Origin: Diaporthe sp. PMI_573
Taxonomy: Eukaryota; Ascomycota; Sordariomycetes; Diaporthales; Diaporthaceae
Reading direction: 5' to 3'
Assembly: GCA_021399435.1 (NCBI GenBank)
Contig: JAJTUP010000009.1
Span: 1 to 64,000, forward strand
DNA length: 64,000 nucleotides
Part shown: positions 57,649 through 64,000 of the stretch, piece by piece
How positions within the stretch are numbered: position 1 is the first letter of the stretch
How the letters are laid out: every line of letters begins with the position of its first letter
The notes under the pieces: model-generated
Databases searched by the model: none
Told to the model about the DNA's origin: nothing
The model's input: only the letters and a program-made list of their open reading frames with translations
Made by a program: the position numbers and the translations under genes

Positions 57649-58920
57649 ATGTCATCTAACCCTTACAAAGCATTCGGGCTATCGTGCCCAAACGGTGGAG
57701 ACTTCCACATCTGCGAGAACACCAAGAGAGAGTTCGTCGGCTGTTGTACAATGGACCCGTGCGCGGACGGTTCAGGCCTATGTGAGAAGGTCAATCTCCG
57801 AGCAGCTTCGTTTTCCGAGTCCAGCTACCTCGAAATACCACCTCAGAGCTGCGATAGCATTGGCGGTGACGACCACTTCTATACTTGCACGGCTAACGAC
57901 CCACCTTTCATTGGATGTTGCACCCTCAACCCGTGCGTCAACATGACCTGCCCGTCTGCAAATCTCCGAGCAGCGGTATTATCATCCGACCATGACGATA
58001 GAGCGTCTTTTCTGTCGCCTTCAATCTCACCAAGCGGCGGCAAGTCCATACCTGCAGGAAAGGCTGGCTCGAATGGCTTATCATCTGGGGCAATTGCAGG
58101 AATTGTGATCGGAGCACTTGCCTTCGTGATTTTGGTCGTGGGGCTTTTGTTATGGCGGCGTCGTGTATGGCCGTTCAAATCGACCAAGCCAAGAAAGACA
58201 GATGCCTCCTCAACCAAGTCTGTAAAGGAAGCTTTGATGGAGAGTCCAAAAACCCCATGGTCTGGTCACACAAACTCATCTACTTTCAAACTTTCGCCGA
58301 TGAGTGATCCTCGCCCCGCGCTCTACCACTCTTCCGCAGGCTCGTCGTTGCCTTCGTATCATCAATATAAAGCTTCCGGTCACGAGTACAGCCCCAATGG
58401 ACAATGGCACATGCCGCTACATACGCCACCGCCCCCTCCCACCTTTCACCCTCAAGGCCAAGATTCACGAACCTGGCCATTCCAGAGTCCTCTTTTCGAC
58501 ACATATCCCAGTACGCCACCTCAGATGCCCCATAAAAATGCCTGGCCAGGTCGCCGGTCAGTCCACGAACTTCTGGCCGAGGTCCAGAGCTCAACGACGG
58601 AGCTCCCAGCGAAGGAGCGTGCCCAGGAGCTGAGGTCGTCCTGTGTCGTCCACCCACTCCGTCCACCTCCACCTCAGAGAGGTCACGGCTCTCCTGTGGT
58701 GCCAGACTCGCCGACTTTAGGTCCGGTGGTGACTGTTGATCGCGCGGACCGGGAGGCTCGAGCTGCCGACGATAGTGGCTCTCCTGATCGCTCACCCACT
58801 GAAGGCCACAGCGCGAGAGAGGGGTCCTCGGCCGAAGCTCCAAGTCCACGTCAGGAGAAGGGCGGACTCCGTAGGAAGAAGCAAGCAGACTTGTCATTCG
58901 ACAGCACAAATGTTATATGA
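57649..58920 (+). CDS. Cysteine-rich single-pass membrane protein with two CC-x4-C modules
   Basis: A 423-aa single-exon protein. Two Cys modules lie at the N-terminus: C13-x8-C22-x9-C32C33-x4-C38-x6-C45 and C68-x11-C80-x9-C90C91-x4-C96-x4-C101. Both contain the F(V/I)GCCTxxPC signature found in a group of fungal surface proteins. One membrane segment (AIAGIVIGALAFVILVVGLLLW, split: AIAGIVIGALAF and VILVVGLLLW) at about 148-169 is followed by RRR, so the Cys modules face out or into the lumen. The tail of about 250 residues is Pro/Ser-rich with PPPPP runs. There is no N-terminal signal peptide, so insertion would rely on the single internal segment. A sensor or adhesion role is possible but unproven. 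Confidence 0.75.
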   Translation: MSSNPYKAFGLSCPNGGDFHICENTKREFVGCCTMDPCADGSGLCEKVNLRAASFSESSYLEIPPQSCDSIGGDDHFYTCTANDPPFIGCCTLNPCVNMTCPSANLRAAVLSSDHDDRASFLSPSISPSGGKSIPAGKAGSNGLSSGAIAGIVIGALAFVILVVGLLLWRRRVWPFKSTKPRKTDASSTKSVKEALMESPKTPWSGHTNSSTFKLSPMSDPRPALYHSSAGSSLPSYHQYKASGHEYSPNGQWHMPLHTPPPPPTFHPQGQDSRTWPFQSPLFDTYPSTPPQMPHKNAWPGRRSVHELLAEVQSSTTELPAKERAQELRSSCVVHPLRPPPPQRGHGSPVVPDSPTLGPVVTVDRADREARAADDSGSPDRSPTEGHSAREGSSAEAPSPRQEKGGLRRKKQADLSFDSTNVI

Positions 58921-60907
58921 TTACAGAATGCGGGTGTTATTAAACAAGGGTTGAGTCTAAGCATTGCAGCGTTTCTTTTTTCCGTCACCCCAGAGGTGCA
59001 CATCGCTCTTGATAGGAGTTTGAGGCTTGTTCATAAATACGTACACTTGGAATTCTATAGTCTGATTTTTTTGTCCAAATCATAATCTTGAACGCCTTGA
59101 ATGGATCACACGTGCCTTCTGTGACTTCATCCAATCTGCGCTCAGTACGGCCCGGTGTGCGGATGCCTGCAAGGATAACGGCATGCTTGGAGAGCCAACA
59201 GTGGCCAGAATCGGCTAAACCTTGTGTTGGCTGTGATGGTCTTGCAAGTGGTGCCGTTTTTTAATCTGTGCATGTACGCTTGTTAGGCAGTGTGTAGGCC
59301 GTCCCTTCTGTGGCAGGTAAATGGCTGGAAGAACAGTGACGTTCTGACTTTGGATAACGCTGTACCACTACGCTTTCTCTTCTTAACACATTGAGTTACT
59401 CTCAAAAATGTGTTACGAGAAGGGCAGTATTCTATTTGTAGCGGATATAGCTACACAGTGAAATGCAATAATTATTCATGCTACAGGTACTAGCGGCGAG
59501 TCTTTGAAGATGGGTCATCATAGCAGCCTTGGATTGCAGAGGGGGAATTGCCTGGCTTTGATAGTGGAAGTCGTAGCATAAAAAATTGTCAGAGAATAGT
59601 CCGAAGGAACAGGGTCAACCAGTTGGTCTCGTTTACCCTTCAAAGATGTCAACTAGTAACCCCCCCTGCCAAGCCCCGTACACGCCTACTTTCTTCTAGA
59701 TTCATAATAGCATCAAGTAGGGGTCAAGTGAATGGGGAGCATAGGCCTGTTCAAGAGATACACCCCCAGGGGACCCTTCCGCAGAGGTGTTCAGGCCAAC
59801 TACACCGGCATCAAATATAAATGTCAAACGTTATGTCAACCCCTATTGTCCCTACCGCAATTATGGTCCCAGATTGTCGCAGTTAGGGAATTATCTAGGG
59901 CACCACTAATCAAGTATGTTATGCTGCCAACGTGATATGATGCACCAGCTGCCGCATTGTAGCCACATGCGGAAACACATGGCCACCTGATCACTCAATC
60001 ACCCAATGGAGAGGTAGAAAGATACAGAGCTCAAGACGGCAGGTTGTGAAAATAAGTGATCCATGGGGCGCTCACAAAGCACGCTGTTTTGTATACATAG
60101 ACCATGACAGAAACAAACGCGGATCAGGAACGTGCCTTGGAGACCAAGAAAGGCCAATTGTATCAATGCGTATTGGCCATAAGATTGATATTTCACAAAT
60201 TCTTCAAACTTCTGAGTACAATCCATACTGTTTGAGATAGTGGATTGTGGATTGTGTGCTAGAACATGGGGTAGTTGCATTGTGCTATTTGTCCCGTGAG
60301 TAAAGCATTAGAGACAGAGGTTGAAAGCAACTGTATCCAATGTGATGATTGAGGCGTTGGGAAGCTCCCGCCAAGAGCTCAAGCCGAGATATTCTCCATG
60401 GTATCACATCAGGTTGATGTCTGCTCTATGTGGTCAGGGACAGGTTTGAGTGGGAGAATGTGATGACTCGAACCAAGCCAAAGCAACTCATCGATTCGAT
60501 CCCATTTTAAGCACCACTGACTTGTCCACTTCGATGATTACAATGCATTAGTTGGATTGTGGGTCTTCTCTTCGTTTCGCGTGTCTTGAGAACAAAATCA
60601 GAAAACAATGCCCACGTTTGGTATTCATTTAAACCCATCCATGTTGAAAATCCATGAATAGGAGCTTATTCATTGTCAACACAGCCGCGATCACCCCACT
60701 GAATGAAAGCCACAGTTACCTTAGTATCGAAGTTGATACTACATCCAACAGGCCGGGTAGCCACATTAAAGTCGAACCCATGCCGAGTATTCACTAACGA
60801 AGAACCTCCACACTGCATACCCATTTCACAAACCTCATCTTCAAACAACCCACAACTGGGACCACCTCATCCGCCCCAGAGAGTTCAAACATCAATTCGA
60901 ACACACA
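58921..60907. other. Gene-free interval
   Basis: About 2 kb of moderately AT-rich sequence with only short unsupported frames. No RNA gene is seen. Confidence 0.45.
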
Positions 60908-61411
60908 ATGTCTTCCCGAGACCCGGCCCCAGACCAGACCCCTGAAGGTCCCAAAGAGAAAGAGATGCAAGCAGATTCTCCTCGTGGACGTACCAAAGCC
61001 ACAGACGACCTCCTCCCCAGCCAGCAAGGCCGCCACGAACGGGCAGACAGCAGATCTGTGAGCAGGGGCCGCACGCACGCAAAGCACTCTCACCAACATG
61101 GTCACGGAAAAGTCGACCCTTCGGCTGAAGCTTTCGTGTACCCTTCCCTGGCGGGTGGCTTTGCCCCGAAGGGACGACCACCGACGATGTTCGAATCGTC
61201 CTACTTGTCTGACGCACCTCATCTCGAGCACAAAACACCCGCGAACAGAAAAAGCCGAGCTTCTGGAGGCGTGAAATCGCCTCAGGCGTCCCACATCCGG
61301 ATGGAGGTGGAAGCCGCTGTCGAGATGACTGGAGCTCGCGGCGAGGCTACAGCCGTGGGCGAGGCTGCAGCCGTGGGGAAGGCACCCAAGGAGAGTCTCG
61401 AGAAGTATTGA
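60908..61411 (+). CDS. Hypothetical small hydrophilic protein
   Basis: A 167-aa single-exon protein from an ATG in fair context (ACACAATGTC). It is strongly charged and probably disordered, with a His patch (HAKHSHQHGHGK at about 57-68), a short more ordered motif (AEAFVYPSLAGGFAPKGRPPTMFESSYL, split: AEAFVYPSLAGGF and RPPTMFESSYL) and an imperfect GEATAVGEAAAVGKA repeat near the end. The minus strand also stays open over 60,794-61,474, so chance coding cannot be excluded. The His patch may bind metal. No family is recognised. Confidence 0.45.
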   Translation: MSSRDPAPDQTPEGPKEKEMQADSPRGRTKATDDLLPSQQGRHERADSRSVSRGRTHAKHSHQHGHGKVDPSAEAFVYPSLAGGFAPKGRPPTMFESSYLSDAPHLEHKTPANRKSRASGGVKSPQASHIRMEVEAAVEMTGARGEATAVGEAAAVGKAPKESLEKY

Positions 61412-61967
61412 GGAGCTTGCACTGTGAACTGAGGAAGTGGATGTGGAAGTTGGCGTCACAGGACAGGTGTGCACAGCATGGCGGATGTGTTTGCTGCTTG
61501 CGGTCAGGCTGTGTTCGGCTCAGGGGGCCAGCGCTGGCTCGTCTTTTGGCTTTGTAAAGCCTTTTTGGCCACGGCAGCAGGAGATGACCTGTGGGGCCAA
61601 CATGTCGAAAGTTTGAATGAAATGGCCATGTTCCAAGTGTTTTGACCTGATGACGAGAGGAAGAGCAGATTGTTGGCCTGTTGATTGCCATCATTGTTTG
61701 TGAAGGTCGACCGGAGCACATCTGTAACTTTGTTCAAGCACAGCAGCTACTTGGATCAAGTAGCTCACCTTGTCGTCTAGAAAAGTTGGACGACACACAT
61801 GCAAACACCCATGTTCACAACAAGCTCAAATCTTGCATGATTGTGGGTTTGGAGCCAAGTCCAGAAGGTACATTTGTCTATGTCTAGATACAGTCCATGC
61901 AACAGTGCAAAATCTGATATTTACAGAGAAGTGTTTTCCAAGCTCTCCACCATCACCAGTAAGTGTC
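61412..61967. other. Convergent 3' intergenic region
   Basis: This lies between the small hydrophilic gene (plus) and the endoglucanase (minus). No gene is seen. Confidence 0.45.
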
Positions 61968-63089
61968 CTAAGAAGGGACATACTTGCTGAGGATGTCCTT
62001 GTAAGCCTTGTAGCCAGTACCGGAAGGCGACTCCATACTGTACATGTAGTCAGCCCACCAGGGGCCAGCAGCCCACCACAGGGCGCCAATCCAAACGTCG
62101 CTGTTCTCAACCATGTAGTCGAGCATACCCTGAACAGCAGTCTTGCACTGGTCGTTGTCGCCACCGGCAAGCTCGCCAATGACTCCGATCTTGTTGTTCT
62201 CGCGCAGCCAGGTGGTGGCCGCGGTGATGCGCTCCTTGCCGATGGTGGAGGACACACACTCGGTTGAGGTGCCGGACCCATCGCTGTCAAGGTACTGGTG
62301 CATCTCGTAGACGAGCAGGTTGTCGACGGTGTCGGCGATGCTGCCCATGTTCTCGCTGTTGCCAGAGGTGGTCCAGGTCCAGGCACCCGTATATGAGGTA
62401 CCCTCGACGAAGATATACTGGGTAGTGGCGCCAGCCCCGCGGACACCGTCGACGCAAGCCTGGTTGAGCTCAGCGGTCTGGGTATCGCTGGTCATGTCGT
62501 GGGGCTCGTTGATGCAGTCGAAGACCACCTTGTCGTTGGACTTGAAGGAACCGGCCAGATTGGTCCAGAAGGTCTTGAAGTCGGCGTTGGACGAGATGAT
62601 CTCGCCCTTGTAGCGGGCGTAGTTGTGAGGCTCGATCACGGCATACTTTCCAGCATCGGTGATGTAGTTGACCACAGTTGTGAGGTTCTTCAGGTAGTCG
62701 GCATCCAGGTCCGCAGACAGCGAGGACTGAGCCATACGTTCAGCCAGAAAGGGAATACGGAACATGTTCATTCCCATGTCGATGAGTGTCTGGATGGCCG
62801 ATGTGTCCGGGAAGATGTAGTCAGTGCCGTAAGCACCGGGCCAGTTCTTCTCGCCGAACTCTGCACCAGACTCGGAGGTGCCGAGGAACTTCAGGCCGCC
62901 GGCCGAGGAGTTGGAGCCGGACGAGGCGGCACCGGTAGGGGTGCTCGAGGCGGCGCTTGACACGGCATTGGCTGCAGGCTCCGCCGCCGCCTCTGGGCAA
63001 GGTGCTCTGCGGTGGTGAGGAAGGGCTCCCGGAGCCGCCATGGCAGAGGCCGCGAAACCAGCCGCGAGGATCGAAGAGGTGACACGCAT
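61968..63089 (-). CDS. GH5 endo-beta-1,4-glucanase (subfamily 5-like), secreted
   Basis: A 373-aa single-exon secreted cellulase. A signal peptide ([14 protein letters not shown]) is followed by a dibasic HHRR site near 25-28 fit for Kex2-type processing, a Ser/Ala/Gly-rich linker (about 33-65), and the (beta/alpha)8 catalytic domain to the end. The acid/base is Glu195 in INEPHD and the nucleophile Glu306 in IGELAGG. Conserved His155 (EPHNYARY) and His264 (YEMHQYLD) line the cleft. It has a linker but no N-terminal CBM1, so a cellulose-binding module may have been lost. It hydrolyses internal beta-1,4 bonds of cellulose or mixed glucans. One CreA-like CTGGGG lies at 63,318-63,323 upstream. 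Confidence 0.95.
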   Translation of the reverse strand: MRVTSSILAAGFAASAMAAPGALPHHRRAPCPEAAAEPAANAVSSAASSTPTGAASSGSNSSAGGLKFLGTSESGAEFGEKNWPGAYGTDYIFPDTSAIQTLIDMGMNMFRIPFLAERMAQSSLSADLDADYLKNLTTVVNYITDAGKYAVIEPHNYARYKGEIISSNADFKTFWTNLAGSFKSNDKVVFDCINEPHDMTSDTQTAELNQACVDGVRGAGATTQYIFVEGTSYTGAWTWTTSGNSENMGSIADTVDNLLVYEMHQYLDSDGSGTSTECVSSTIGKERITAATTWLRENNKIGVIGELAGGDNDQCKTAVQGMLDYMVENSDVWIGALWWAAGPWWADYMYSMESPSGTGYKAYKDILSKYVPS

Positions 63090-64000
63090 ATTGAATGAAT
63101 GTGTGTATAAAAATGAACGAAGGAAAGGCAGTGGCTAAGAAGGTAGTACCGCTAAGGAAAGAGCCAAGTCCAGCAGCCAAGAGCAGAGCCGCGGTGGTGG
63201 TATTTATCTAAGGATGCGAGGCGGGACGACGAGGCTGGCTATGTGCCCGTGTGGATCGTCGCCCTATCGAGCGACGGGGTGGCATGTCCGCGTTCAGGGG
63301 TGCGACTACTCCTTCATCTGGGGAATCACTCAAAATCACACTGGGAATGGCGGGAAAAAGCTTAAAGATCGAATCATGGCCGTTCTGGAAAAATGACCGA
63401 TTTGACCGACCCGTTTCGAAACAACAAACACTCGTCATTGGGCGTTTACTTGAAACGTCGGCTCGCCGGTGGATCTCATCTCATAAAAGGGGCTCTGCGA
63501 TCCATCGAAAGTGTCGGAACTCGGTCACTGCGAAGGGGCTGGGAAGGTAATTTGAGTTAGACCAACGCGACCCATCGCCGGCATTACTTTGGCTAGTACC
63601 GTACCGAACTCTTTTGGTAATAGAGCGCCTGTCAATCTACATGGGGTTTTCACCTTACCCTTTCCGCTGCTTAACTCTTGCTGGTCTGAAATGCATAAAA
63701 GCATTGCGGCCCTAGGAACAACGCATCCGAGTCCTTTCCAAGCATTCCAGAAACTGCGCGGGTAGACCCTGGCCAACGACCTCTCAATCCAAATTCGGTG
63801 GATATGTCGCGATGCGGTCAGTCAAACCTTCGCTGCGCATCTATCGAGTGAACGCTTGGGCATTTCTGCTGTACTCTTCATCACATCTTGCTCTTACCAT
63901 AATGAGCCCATCCAAAATGAGCTTCCGGATGTCCCACAACGCCCTGCGCGGTCAAGGGGCACAGCGACAGGGGTAAGGAGAGGATGGATCATGGCAAAAG
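63090..64000. promoter_or_regulatory. Endoglucanase upstream region and window end
   Basis: It holds the 5' leader and promoter of the endoglucanase, with a TAAATA motif on the minus strand near 63,202-63,207 and CTGGGG at 63,318. No further gene is recognised before the window ends. Confidence 0.4.

Noticed and set aside
60794..61474. 226-aa minus-strand frame overlapping the small hydrophilic gene
   Set aside because: It is Cys/Arg/Val-rich with no domain. The plus strand has the better start and composition, though neither is certain.

Overview
This window looks like nuclear DNA of a filamentous ascomycete (Pezizomycotina, probably a Sordariomycete). Four things point that way: short introns of about 50-100 bp with GT(A/G)AG(T) donors and CTAAC/CTGAC-type branch sites; typical fungal families (Zn2Cys6 regulator, GH5 subfamily-5-like endoglucanase, DUF3431, PNP-NACHT receptor, alpha-glucoside-type MFS transporter); very AT-rich repeat DNA with the C-to-T and G-to-A decay expected of repeat-induced point mutation (RIP); and a Mutator-like DNA transposon. 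I cannot name the species.

Layout. 1-8.3 kb is a RIP-degraded retrotransposon nest: a plus-strand Ty3/gypsy chromovirus pol (about 0.6-3.4 kb), gag remains on the minus strand (about 4.55-5.5 kb), short tandem repeats, and a RIP-scarred copy of the promoter and start of a gene that survives intact at 35.8 kb. 8.3-13.3 kb has no gene I can defend. 13.3-17.5 kb has a low-complexity basic protein, then a divergent pair: a protein-kinase-like protein (minus) and a PD-(D/E)XK nuclease-like protein (plus). 17.5-29.5 kb is accessory DNA: a broken PNP-NACHT (NLR-type) gene, a Mutator-like element with perfect 79-bp inverted ends, RIP-affected AT-rich DNA, an interrupted repeat-bearing ORF, and an array of CTAGT/CTGGT palindromes.

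30-39 kb is dense and intact: a Zn2Cys6 transcription factor, a zinc alcohol dehydrogenase, a three-intron metallo-beta-lactamase-fold hydrolase, and a SET-domain protein. The first three may form a small regulator/oxidoreductase/hydrolase cluster. 38.8-50.9 kb has a single-pass membrane protein, a disordered Pro/Ser/Gln-rich protein, an L-arabinitol-dehydrogenase-like polyol dehydrogenase with candidate CreA sites upstream, and an MFS sugar transporter with one apparent GC-AG intron. 52-64 kb has a small secreted protein, a DUF3431 protein, a cysteine-rich membrane protein, a small hydrophilic protein, and a GH5 endoglucanase.

The sugar transporter, polyol dehydrogenase and endoglucanase suit growth on plant polysaccharide. 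The most unusual parts are the kinase/nuclease divergent pair, the RIP-scarred promoter copy, the decayed NLR among dispersed repeats, and the palindrome array. All exon joins were worked out by hand from frame, splice signals and family conservation. Each joined model given here is divisible by three.
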